Assembly (NCBI GenBank): GCA_050694275.1
Contig: JBOGXF010000176.1
Span: 1 to 17,869 of the forward strand
Source of the DNA: JBOGXF01 sp050694275
Lineage (GTDB): Bacteria > Actinomycetota > CADDZG01 > WHSQ01
DNA length: 17,869 bases
Direction of reading: 5' to 3'
Position numbers and translations under genes: made by a program. Shown here piece by piece: positions 1 through 6,496 of the stretch (positions are counted from its first letter, which is position 1; each line of letters begins with the position of its first letter). The notes under the pieces were generated by a model. The model was given only the letters and a program-made list of their open reading frames with translations, was not told the DNA's origin and made no database searches.

Positions 1-132
1 CTCGCAGCCGGCGCACGCGTCGGCGCTGTTCAAGGGTCAGATGAGCTCCCATCCCGCAACCTCCTGGTCGAGTCGGCTAACAATGGCCGACTCACCGAGC
101 CGTTGCGTGGATTGCTTGAATCCGCCCGCTGA
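1..132 (+). CDS. C-terminal end of an unrecognised upstream gene (partial)
   Basis: Frame 1 is open from the window edge to a TGA at 130-132, giving the last 43 residues of a protein ending in ...EPLRGLLESAR. The composition is plausible for a protein (Leu/Ala/Gly/Glu rich, ending in an amphipathic helix) and third positions are mostly G or C, but the stretch is short and I do not recognise a family. What supports it is the junction: its stop TGA overlaps the proposed CTG start of the next gene as CTGA, the same arrangement as the common ATGA overlap of translationally coupled genes. It could still be a chance open frame in GC-rich DNA. Confidence 0.4.
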   Translation, partial: LAAGARVGAVQGSDELPSRNLLVESANNGRLTEPLRGLLESAR

Positions 133-773
133 AAGCGGTTTTTCTCAATTGCACTCTCAAGCGCTCACCGGAGAAATCCAACACCGAGGCGCTGATGAGC
201 AGGGTCGTCGAATGGTTCGACACGATGGACGTCGAGAGCGAGATCGTCCGCGTCCTCGATTACCACGTGCCGACCGGCGTTACCTCGGACGAGGGCGAGG
301 GCGACGAATGGCCGCGAATCCTCGACAAGATCAAGAGCGCGGACATCCTCGTGATCGGAACGCCGATCTGGTTCGGGCACCGTTCGAGCGTGGCGCAGCT
401 CGTGATCGAGCGGCTCGACGGCACTTACCAGGAGCGCAACGAGGCCGGACAGTATCCCCTGTACAACAAGGTCGCCGGGGTCGTCGTCACCGGCAACGAG
501 GACGGCGCGCACTCCGCGGCAGAGGCGACGCTGTTCAACCTCTCGCACCTCGGCTGCACGATCCCACCTAACGCCGATACGTATTGGGTGGGCGACGCGG
601 GGCCGGGCCCGTCGTATCTCGAGGCCGGTCAGGACCATGAGTACACCAAGCGGACGACGCGCTGGATGGCCCACAACCTCGTGCACCTCGCTCGCATGCT
701 CAAGGACAGGCCGATACCGGCCGAGGGCAACACTTTCGACGAGGAGACCGAGCACACCGCACATATCGGCTGA
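129..773 (+). CDS. Flavodoxin-like / NAD(P)H-dependent FMN reductase family protein, CTG start
   Basis: This is a soluble flavodoxin-fold oxidoreductase (WrbA / FMN-reductase superfamily), about 214 aa, probably FMN-binding. The first ATG in frame (195) cannot be the real start. Reading back to the TGA at 117-119 restores the first beta strand and phosphate-binding loop of the fold, KAVFLNCTLKRSPEKSNTEAL, which matches the N-terminus usual for this family. No ATG, GTG or TTG lies in that stretch. CTG at 129 gives M-K-A-V-F-L-N-C and overlaps the upstream stop as CTGA, so re-initiation by coupled translation is plausible; there is no clear Shine-Dalgarno sequence. The middle of the protein has the ADILVIGTPIWFG strand/loop that lines the flavin site, and the C-terminus is a long helix (HEYTKRTTRWMAHNLVHLAR). 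The physiological substrate is not predictable. A corrupted ATG in this strain or assembly is the alternative explanation for the CTG. Confidence 0.8.
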   Translation: MKAVFLNCTLKRSPEKSNTEALMSRVVEWFDTMDVESEIVRVLDYHVPTGVTSDEGEGDEWPRILDKIKSADILVIGTPIWFGHRSSVAQLVIERLDGTYQERNEAGQYPLYNKVAGVVVTGNEDGAHSAAEATLFNLSHLGCTIPPNADTYWVGDAGPGPSYLEAGQDHEYTKRTTRWMAHNLVHLARMLKDRPIPAEGNTFDEETEHTAHIG

Positions 774-844
774 CTCAAGCGTCCTGGCTGCCCTCCCGAA
801 GATTAGATAGCTTGATTCAACGCGCTCGATTATCGGAGGGTCTC

Positions 845-1975
845 TTGCGACGACTCATCGCGGTGCCCCTGCTGCTCGCCCTAACGCTCGGGGCGTGCAG
901 CGACAGCGGGACCTCCGATCCTCGCGAGGCGTTCGAAAGGGCGCTCGAGAACCTTGCCGACGCGCCGGGCGTCACGATGGCCTTGTCTCTGCGCTCGACC
1001 GTCGAGGATCTCAGAGCTCTGGCGGATTCGTCCGGGGACGCGCTCTCGGCCGAGAGCGCGTCCAAGATCCTCGACTCCTCGCTGACCGTCTCGGCGACCC
1101 AGAGCGCCGATCCCGCCGATTCCGAAGCCGTAATCGTGCTCGAGATCGCCGGACGCGACGCGCTCGAGTTGCGAACCATCGGTTTCGACTTCTTCGTGCG
1201 CGTCGACATCGACACGCTCGCCGCGCTCTTCGGCCAGGACGCCGCAGAGCTGCGTGCAGAGGCCCAGAATTCCGCCGACTTCGGCCTCTCGTTCATCGAT
1301 CCCCTGCTAGCGGGCGAGTGGATCGCGCTCAAGGGACTCGAGCGGTTCGCGTCGATGGGCGCGGCCCAGGCCGAGCAAGGCGAAGAGTTCGTGCGCAGGA
1401 TCACCGACGCGTTGAAGGCGAGCGTCGAAGTCACCGCGGCCGGCGAGGACGCGATCGGAACGCATCTTCTCGCCCGGGTGCCGCTCGGGGTGCTGCTACA
1501 GGAGATCCTGCGGGCGGCCGAGGATCTGACCGGCGGCTTGGGGGGTCTCGGCGCGGGAGCCGTGCCGCCCGATTCGCTCCCGAAGGGCGACCTCGAGATC
1601 GAGTTGTGGGTGGACGACGACGAGCTCAGGCAGGTCGAGGTCGACCTCATCCAGTTCGGCCGTCTCCTTGAAGAGGAAGTCCCCCGAGATGTCGACGAGT
1701 TCTCGCTCCTGGCGACGATCGCAGAGTTCGGCGGCGGAGTCGAGGCACCGTCCGGCGCGGTCGAGGTCGACGTGCAAGAGCTGTTCGGCGCCATGTTCGG
1801 GTGCGCGGCGGCGACCGAGAGCATCGAGGTAGAACTCGAAGAGAAAGATCCCTACGAGATCGGCGTCAAGCGGCTCGGCCCCCGGAGCGACTTCCCCTGC
1901 CGCTTCCTCAAGGGCGAGCCGCGGGCCGTCCTCCGGCAGTACGCCGCGGAGTGCCCCCACCTCCTGAACGACTAA
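845..1975 (+). CDS. Secreted lipoprotein of unknown function
   Basis: This encodes a 376-aa predicted lipoprotein anchored on the outer face of the membrane. I chose TTG at 845 because GGAGGG at 835-840 sits 4 nt upstream and the resulting N-terminus is a perfect lipoprotein signal: MRR, a hydrophobic stretch LIAVPLLLALT, then the lipobox L-G-A-C with Cys18 as the lipidation site. An upstream TTG at 812 would only lengthen the n-region. The mature part is acidic, rich in alternating hydrophobic/charged strands (for example GDLEIELWVDDDELRQVEVDL). That recalls the LppX/LprG/LolA-like fold, but I see no diagnostic motif, so that is only a suggestion. Three Cys in the C-terminal 70 residues (within FGCAAATE, DFPCRF and AAECPH) may form a disulfide. 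It follows the flavoprotein gene by about 70 nt and may be co-transcribed with it. Confidence 0.8.
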   Translation: MRRLIAVPLLLALTLGACSDSGTSDPREAFERALENLADAPGVTMALSLRSTVEDLRALADSSGDALSAESASKILDSSLTVSATQSADPADSEAVIVLEIAGRDALELRTIGFDFFVRVDIDTLAALFGQDAAELRAEAQNSADFGLSFIDPLLAGEWIALKGLERFASMGAAQAEQGEEFVRRITDALKASVEVTAAGEDAIGTHLLARVPLGVLLQEILRAAEDLTGGLGGLGAGAVPPDSLPKGDLEIELWVDDDELRQVEVDLIQFGRLLEEEVPRDVDEFSLLATIAEFGGGVEAPSGAVEVDVQELFGAMFGCAAATESIEVELEEKDPYEIGVKRLGPRSDFPCRFLKGEPRAVLRQYAAECPHLLND

Positions 1976-2199
1976 TGAGCCATCAGCACAAAGCCCGTCG
2001 AGGCTGCTATCGCGGCGTCGAGACCTTTGCACTCAGAGGCAACCACCGCAGGTTTCGCTGCGTCTCGAGAAAGATCAAAGATCGTCGCCAACTGGTGGGG
2101 TGTACGGGTAATCGTTTGATCGTGCTAGGTCTAGGACAAACGACTCTTAGTCATTGACGCCCGGAAGGGACCGGGCTGACTTGGTACCAGAACCCCAAC

Positions 2200-2227
2200 T
2201 TGCACCAAGAATTATTGGTGATAGGGT
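2200..2227 (+). promoter_or_regulatory. Promoter with operator palindrome for the SufR-like regulator
   Basis: A -35-like TTGCAC (2200-2205) and a -10 TAGGGT (2222-2227, TAnnnT type) are separated by 16 nt, and the -10 lies 7 nt before the ATG at 2235, so the transcript would be leaderless. Filling the spacer is an 18-bp near-perfect palindrome, CACCAA-GAATTA-TTGGTG (2203-2220), with one mismatched pair near the centre. A site between -35 and -10 is the classic position for a repressor, and the gene directly downstream encodes an HTH protein, so autorepression is the simplest reading. A second small palindrome, TGGTACCA (2182-2189), shares the TTGGT half-site and could be an auxiliary site. 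Confidence 0.55.
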
Positions 2228-2234
2228 CACGGTT

Positions 2235-2936
2235 ATGAGCCCGGAACTGGGATCGGTGGCCGCGCAGGTGGGAGCGCTCGGCGACGACCTCAGAAACGCC
2301 ATGTATCAGTTCATTCGCAGGGCCGGACGGCCGGTCAGCCGCGAGGACGCTGCCGCCGAAGTCGGCATCTCAAGGAAGCTCGCCGCCTGGCATCTCGACA
2401 AGTTGGTCGAGAAGGGGCTGCTCAGGGCTCACTACGCTCGATTGCCGGGGCGGTCGGGCCCGGGAGCCGGTAGGAGCTCCAAGCTCTACGAGCCGTCCGA
2501 GGTGGAGATCGAGATCTCGATCCCGCCCCGCCGTTACGACCTCGTGGGCCGGATCCTCGTGGACGCGATGGAGGACGCGCGTCCGGGCGAATCGCCGCGC
2601 GAGGCGGCGCGCCGTGTCGCAACGAGCTTCGGGTTGAGACTGGGCGCCGAGTTCCGGCGCGAGACGGGCCTAAGGCCCCCCGGACCCGAGCGCACGCTGA
2701 CGGTCGCCGAACAGATCCTCGCCGGGTACGGCTACGAGCCCCACCGGAATGCGGCCGGCGAGGTCGGGCTCCGAAACTGTCCCTTCCACCACCTCGCGCG
2801 TCAGGCCCCGGACCTCGTGTGCGGCCTCAACCAGGCCTTCATCGACGGGGTACTGCGGGGGCTCGGGAACAACAGCGTGGACGCGGCGCTCGAACCCAAG
2901 CCGGGGCAGTGCTGCGTGAATCTCAGGGCGGGATGA
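2235..2936 (+). CDS. SufR-like HTH regulator with Cys-rich (probable Fe-S) C-terminal domain
   Basis: A 233-aa transcriptional regulator. Residues 18-68 form a winged helix-turn-helix of the ArsR/SufR (COG2345) type: MYQFIRRAGRPVSREDAA followed by the recognition segment VGISRKLAAWHLDKLVEKGLL. The C-terminal half carries C182 (NCPFHHLA), C196 (DLVCGLNQAF) and a C226-C227 pair (GQCCVNL), the pattern of SufR-type proteins that ligate a [4Fe-4S] or [2Fe-2S] cluster and repress when the cluster is present. I chose ATG 2235 because the -10 box lies 7 nt upstream and the HTH then starts at its usual distance; a TTG at 2154 would add 27 low-complexity residues. No suf genes are in the window. The next genes are DUF2231 and DUF4383 membrane proteins, so its targets may include them. 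The Fe-S role is inferred from family knowledge. Confidence 0.8.
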   Translation: MSPELGSVAAQVGALGDDLRNAMYQFIRRAGRPVSREDAAAEVGISRKLAAWHLDKLVEKGLLRAHYARLPGRSGPGAGRSSKLYEPSEVEIEISIPPRRYDLVGRILVDAMEDARPGESPREAARRVATSFGLRLGAEFRRETGLRPPGPERTLTVAEQILAGYGYEPHRNAAGEVGLRNCPFHHLARQAPDLVCGLNQAFIDGVLRGLGNNSVDAALEPKPGQCCVNLRAG

Positions 2937-2999
2937 CAGGCCATGGCTCAAGGGTGGCTGCAAGTAGTGTTGGGTAACCCGAAGCGATAGGAGGCGACC

Positions 3000-3653
3000 A
3001 TGCCAAAGCTGTTCTCGATCAGGCCCGGGATGACCCTTCGAGGGCGCGCGTTCAAGGGACTTCGGGGTTGGGCCGGAAAACCGATGCACCCGCCGTTGAC
3101 CGACTTCCCCATCGTCGCCTACGTGCTGGTCGCGTCCTTTGATGTCATCTCTTACGTCGCCGAGAAACAGGACGCGCCCGGTCTCGCGCGCGACACATTC
3201 GTGGCCGGAACGTGGGTCATCATTGCCGGCGCCATCGTGTCGCTCGGGGCGGCACTAACGGGCTTCTGGGACTGGTGGAAGGGGATTGAGCGCGACCGTT
3301 CAACCGGGTTTCTGGGCCGCGCCAAGCACACTCAGGTGTGGCGCACGATCAACTGGCACATGACGATCATGCTCACGGTTACCGCGATAGTGATAGTCGA
3401 CATCATCGTACGGCTCGCCCAATACGACGAGGGATACACCGAGCTCCCCGCCATGATCCTGTCGATCCTTGCCGCGGCGCTCGTGTCCCTCGGCGCGACG
3501 TACGGAGGCTCTCTCGTCTACGACTACCAGTTCAACGTCGAGAGCCTCGAAGGCAGCACCGCGTGGGACGAGGCGGAGGCCGACCAGATGCCGGCCGACC
3601 ACGCAGAGCCGTCTTTGTCCCCAGGAACCGACACGCCGGCCGACCAACAGTAG
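3000..3653 (+). CDS. DUF2231 family membrane protein
   Basis: A 217-aa integral membrane protein of the DUF2231 family. The hallmark HPPLTDFP is at residues 30-37, just before the first membrane helix. About four helices are visible (roughly 36-56, 72-95, 122-143 and 153-175). They are followed by a short conserved-looking segment, LVYDYQFNVE, and a hydrophilic acidic tail rich in Asp/Glu/Pro. The family has no settled biochemical role; members often sit near cytochrome, haem or redox genes. GGAGG at 2990-2994 lies 5 nt before the ATG. The stop TAG (3651-3653) runs straight into the Shine-Dalgarno of the next gene, so this pair is certainly one transcription unit. GGGTAACCC (2972-2980) is a small palindrome in the leader. 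Confidence 0.85.
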   Translation: MPKLFSIRPGMTLRGRAFKGLRGWAGKPMHPPLTDFPIVAYVLVASFDVISYVAEKQDAPGLARDTFVAGTWVIIAGAIVSLGAALTGFWDWWKGIERDRSTGFLGRAKHTQVWRTINWHMTIMLTVTAIVIVDIIVRLAQYDEGYTELPAMILSILAAALVSLGATYGGSLVYDYQFNVESLEGSTAWDEAEADQMPADHAEPSLSPGTDTPADQQ

Positions 3654-3662
3654 GGAGGAGAC

Positions 3663-4091
3663 ATGGCAACTGCACCGACGACGAAAAGCCCCGCGCAGCT
3701 GTTCGCCTTGGTGTTCGGGGTCGTCTACCTGCTCGTGGGCATCGTTGGTTTCTTCTTCGCAGACGAGTTCACGAGAGGGAGCGCGGACGATGAGCTCATC
3801 GTCTTCCGGATTAACCACCTCCACAACATCGTCCATGTTGGCCTGGGGGTGGTCTGGCTCGGCGCGTCCCGGACGCTCGCTGCCGCCAAAGCCGTCAATG
3901 TGCTTCTGGGCGCCGTCCTGATCGTGGTCGCGATCCTCGGCTTAACCGCGATCGATCTCGTCCACATCCTGCTGAACATCGTCGATTCAAGCGACCCCGA
4001 TAACTTCCTGCACATCGTGACGGGCGCGCTCGCGCTCTACTTCGGCACGGCTGGAGCCCAGAGTGCCGGGGCGGCGCCTTCGAGGATCTAG
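3663..4091 (+). CDS. DUF4383 family membrane protein
   Basis: A 142-aa membrane protein of the DUF4383 family, common in actinobacteria, with about four hydrophobic helices (roughly 11-33, 54-72, 77-100 and 116-134). The motif NHLHNIVHVGLG (residues 51-62), with its Asn and His residues at the start of the second helix, is the family signature, and a second His-containing segment (LHIVTGALALYFG, from residue 116) starts the last helix. Translation is driven by GGGAGGAG (3653-3660), which overlaps the stop codon of the DUF2231 gene, so expression is coupled. The function is not known; the paired Asn/His residues at the membrane face would suit a metal- or haem-related role, but that is only a guess. 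Confidence 0.85.
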   Translation: MATAPTTKSPAQLFALVFGVVYLLVGIVGFFFADEFTRGSADDELIVFRINHLHNIVHVGLGVVWLGASRTLAAAKAVNVLLGAVLIVVAILGLTAIDLVHILLNIVDSSDPDNFLHIVTGALALYFGTAGAQSAGAAPSRI

Positions 4092-4179
4092 AGTCCCGAA
4101 GGGCTTTAGCGTTCCTTCTCCAGAGCAAGCGGCTGCCGGGGGGACTGGATCGGGACGGGATGCACGCGAAGCTGAAGCG

Positions 4180-5445
4180 ATGGGAGGCGCGCGCGGCGAG
4201 CTTCTAGGAGAGGGGCCGGCAGGCGAGATTCTTGCCCCGGCTCACGGCGTCCGGCCGAACCTCGCGCGCTTCCTGCTCCTCATGTTCCAAGTCGGCCTCG
4301 TCGGCGCAGCCCTCGGTGTCACACGGACGGTCCTCCCGCTTCTGGCCGAGAGCGAATTCGGCATCGCATCGAAGACCGCGACGCTGTCGTTCGTCGTCGC
4401 CTTCGGTCTCGCCAAGGCACCGCTGAACTTCGGATCCGGCGCTCTTGCAGACCGCTTCGGTCGCAAGCGAGTGCTCATCGCCGGATGGTTGCTCGGGCTG
4501 CCCTTTCCACTTCTACTCGCGTTCGCGCAGTCCTGGACCTGGGTGATAGCCGCGATGGTCTTGCTCGGGTTGCAGCAGGGTCTGTGCTGGTCGACGACGA
4601 TCTTCATGAAAGTCGATGTCGCGGGCCCGCGCCGCCGCGGTTTCGCCATCGGTATCAACGAGTTCACGGGCTACGTGGGGATGGCCGTGGTGACACACGG
4701 ATCGGGCGCCGTCGCGGCGTCGCTCGGGCCCCGCGTGTTTCCGTTCCTGCTCGGCGAGGCGCTTGTGGTCGGAGGGCTTGTCACGGCCCTTCGTTTCGTG
4801 GACGACACGTCTCATTTTGTTGAGGCCGAGCGAAACGGCGTCCTCGCCTCCGCTGTGCAAGCCGTCCGGACGGGAACGTTCGCGGCTGTGTGTCAGGCGG
4901 GGCTGACGACGAAGATCGCAGACGCGGCGGCATGGGGTCTCCTGCCCATCTTTCTGGCAGAGGGCGGCCTCGCAGTTGAGACGATAGGGCTGCTTGCCGC
5001 GGCCTATCCAGGAAGCTGGGGACTCATGCAGCCGCTAACCGGGTGGTTGAGCGACCGATTCGGCCGCAAGCCGCTAATCGTTGCTGGAATGCTGGTGCAA
5101 GCGCTCGGGCTCGTAGTGCTCGCACGCGGGACGACCATCTCAGGATGGTTGTCGGGGATCACTCTTCTCGGCAGCGGAACGGCGCTTGTCTATCCGGTCC
5201 TGCTCGCTGCCGCCGCCGATGTCGCAGCTCCCGCCGATCGCGCTTCCTCTATCGGTCACTACCGGCTGTGGCGTGACCTCGGCTTTGTCGTCGGGGGCGT
5301 GGTCGCCGGCGCGCTCGCCGACGCGGTCGGAATCGCGGGGTCGCTCCAGCTTCTCGCGTTGTTCTCTCTAGTCTCCGGAGGGCTCGTCGCAGTGCTGTAT
5401 CGCGCGTCCGACCAAGGCCCCCCTGAAACTTCCCCACACCCATAG
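4180..5445 (+). CDS. Major facilitator superfamily (MFS) transporter
   Basis: A 421-aa secondary transporter with the usual 12-helix MFS arrangement in two halves. The MFS signature loop appears twice, as expected from internal duplication: GALADRFGRKRV after helix 2 (about residues 87-97) and GWLSDRFGRKPL in the second half. Substrate cannot be told from the sequence. The pattern resembles the drug/metabolite exporter branches, with no acidic residue pattern I would trust. The start is uncertain. ATG 4180 gives a normal length with a 25-residue cytoplasmic lead; a GTG at 4063 would overlap DUF4383 and add a non-conserved tail. The gene follows DUF4383 by 88 nt and may belong to the same operon. 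Confidence 0.85.
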   Translation: MGGARGELLGEGPAGEILAPAHGVRPNLARFLLLMFQVGLVGAALGVTRTVLPLLAESEFGIASKTATLSFVVAFGLAKAPLNFGSGALADRFGRKRVLIAGWLLGLPFPLLLAFAQSWTWVIAAMVLLGLQQGLCWSTTIFMKVDVAGPRRRGFAIGINEFTGYVGMAVVTHGSGAVAASLGPRVFPFLLGEALVVGGLVTALRFVDDTSHFVEAERNGVLASAVQAVRTGTFAAVCQAGLTTKIADAAAWGLLPIFLAEGGLAVETIGLLAAAYPGSWGLMQPLTGWLSDRFGRKPLIVAGMLVQALGLVVLARGTTISGWLSGITLLGSGTALVYPVLLAAAADVAAPADRASSIGHYRLWRDLGFVVGGVVAGALADAVGIAGSLQLLALFSLVSGGLVAVLYRASDQGPPETSPHP

Positions 5446-5459
5446 CTTTTGACGGCTCG

Positions 5460-5564
5460 GTGCAGTGGGCTTTCGCCGTGGGTCAGGTCCTCTTCGGCGC
5501 AATGGTGGGCCTTATCGCCGGCCAAAGCGAAGAGGCAGCGATACGTGCCCCGACCGCCGCGTGA
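5460..5564 (+). CDS. Possible 34-aa membrane peptide or gene remnant
   Basis: A short open frame from GTG 5460 to TGA 5562-5564 encodes a hydrophobic segment with glycine-zipper spacing (FAVGQVLFGAMVGLIAGQ) followed by a short polar tail. It begins 14 nt after the MFS stop codon. It has no convincing Shine-Dalgarno sequence and could equally be the remnant of a lost membrane-protein gene. It is the only protein-like signal in the 214-nt gap before the DsrE-like gene. Confidence 0.2.
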   Translation: MQWAFAVGQVLFGAMVGLIAGQSEEAAIRAPTAA

Positions 5565-5659
5565 ACCTAGGGAGGCCAGAATCGTTTGTGCACTCCGAAT
5601 AGCGGGTAGCGGTCGTCAGGACAACGGGATTCAGACAACTCGATTCAAGGGAGGCATCT

Positions 5660-6016
5660 ATGGCTGCGGCAGCGATGCTGGTTCTTGCCGGCACCGAAAC
5701 CAGGGCGGATCTCGGTCGGGTGGTCAATGCATTGCAGATCGCCCGCGAGCTTCACGAAACGGGAGACGAGGTCTCCGTCATCTTCGACGGAGCCGGAACG
5801 CAGTGGATCCCGGCCCTTTCCGACGAGGCCCACAAGTATCACCGCCTGTACGAGCAGACGCGAGACGTGATCGCGGGAGCCTGCAGCTATTGCGCCGGTG
5901 CCTACGGCGTCAAGGATGCGATCGAAAAGACCGACGTCGAACTGCTGGACGAGTTCGAGGGCCATCCAAGCGTCCGCAAGCTCATCTCCAATGGCTATCA
6001 AATCCTCACCTTCTGA
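5660..6016 (+). CDS. DsrE/DsrF-like family protein with CxxC motif
   Basis: A 118-aa cytoplasmic protein of the DsrE/DsrF/TusD-like fold. It opens with the family's first strand (AMLVLAGTETRADLGRVVNA) and has the central FDGAGTQWI element. The conserved segment RDVIAGACSYCAGAYGVKDAIE contains C75 and C78. Relatives carry protein-bound persulfides and pass sulfur between partners. The CxxC here makes sulfur transfer or thiol redox chemistry plausible, but the family also includes members of unknown role. GGGAGG (5648-5653) gives a clear ribosome binding site 6 nt before ATG 5660. It sits directly upstream of the MerR promoter and of the selenoprotein pair, which supports a sulfur/selenium-handling context. 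Confidence 0.85.
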   Translation: MAAAAMLVLAGTETRADLGRVVNALQIARELHETGDEVSVIFDGAGTQWIPALSDEAHKYHRLYEQTRDVIAGACSYCAGAYGVKDAIEKTDVELLDEFEGHPSVRKLISNGYQILTF

Positions 6017-6032
6017 TCTCAGCGGAGATCGT

Positions 6033-6063
6033 TTGACCTTCTAGTAGCTAGAATCTTTACCAT
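6033..6063 (+). promoter_or_regulatory. MerR-type promoter with 19-bp spacer and operator dyad
   Basis: TTGACC (6033-6038) and TACCAT (6058-6063) are separated by 19 bp, the over-long spacer that MerR-family activators correct by untwisting DNA. Within the spacer lies a perfect inverted repeat, TTCTAG-TAG-CTAGAA (6039-6053), in the position of a MerR operator. The -10 ends 7 nt before the GTG start of the merR-like gene, so the transcript is predicted to be leaderless. This promoter would drive both the regulator and the overlapping CcdA-like selenoprotein gene. Confidence 0.75.
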
Positions 6064-6070
6064 TGGGGTC

Positions 6071-6496
6071 GTGGAAGCCGATGGCGGTCTTCGGATCGGT
6101 GAGCTTGCACAGCGCGCCGGCACCGATGCCAGGACGATCCGGTACTACGAATCGATTGGCCTGCTGCCCGATCCGGAACGTAGCCCGTCCAACTACCGCG
6201 TCTATTCGGACACAGACGTAGAGCGGCTACTCTTCATCCGCTCGTCCCGGGCGCTCGGCTTCGGCCTCGACGAGATCGCCGAGATCCTCGCGTTCAAGGA
6301 GCGCTCCGAGCCCCCCTGTGGATACGTGCTGGAGCGGGCCGGTCGCAGGATGGGCGAGGTCGACGACCGCATCGCTCAACTCGAGAAGCTCGGATCGGAC
6401 CTTCGTCGTCTCATCGCACGGGCAGATTCCACAGAGGTCGAGGCCCGATACTGCTCCCTCATCGAGCACCGCGCAGGTGGTGCCGGCGATGTCTGA
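6071..6496 (+). CDS. MerR-family metal/thiol-responsive transcriptional regulator
   Basis: A 141-aa MerR-family activator. Residues 7-75 are the winged-helix DNA-binding domain (LRIGELAQRAG, TIRYYESIGLLP, NYRVYSDTDVERL, RALGFGLDEIAEIL). A dimerisation coiled coil follows (about 86-118). The effector region has C83 (EPPCGYV) and C128 (ARYCSLIEH). These align by eye with Cys82 and Cys126 of the mercury sensor MerR; the third mercury ligand, Cys117, is not present, since the corresponding stretch is LIARADS. So it is likely a soft-metal or thiol/redox sensor, but not proven to sense mercury. GTG 6071 was chosen because the -10 lies 7 nt upstream and the HTH begins at its normal place. The 3' end overlaps the next gene by 8 nt, so sensor and CcdA-like protein are co-expressed. 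Confidence 0.88.
   Translation: MEADGGLRIGELAQRAGTDARTIRYYESIGLLPDPERSPSNYRVYSDTDVERLLFIRSSRALGFGLDEIAEILAFKERSEPPCGYVLERAGRRMGEVDDRIAQLEKLGSDLRRLIARADSTEVEARYCSLIEHRAGGAGDV

Noticed and set aside
817..1824. Long minus-strand open frame (335 codons) antisense to the lipoprotein gene
   Set aside because: Ser/Arg/Thr-rich mirror of a GC-rich coding region, no domain, and the plus-strand gene has a ribosome site and lipobox.
2018..2068. 7-bp inverted repeat TCGAGAC...GTCTCGA in the gap after the lipoprotein gene
   Set aside because: Arms are 37 nt apart and not extended; no T-run or other terminator feature. I see no gene in the 1976-2199 stretch either.
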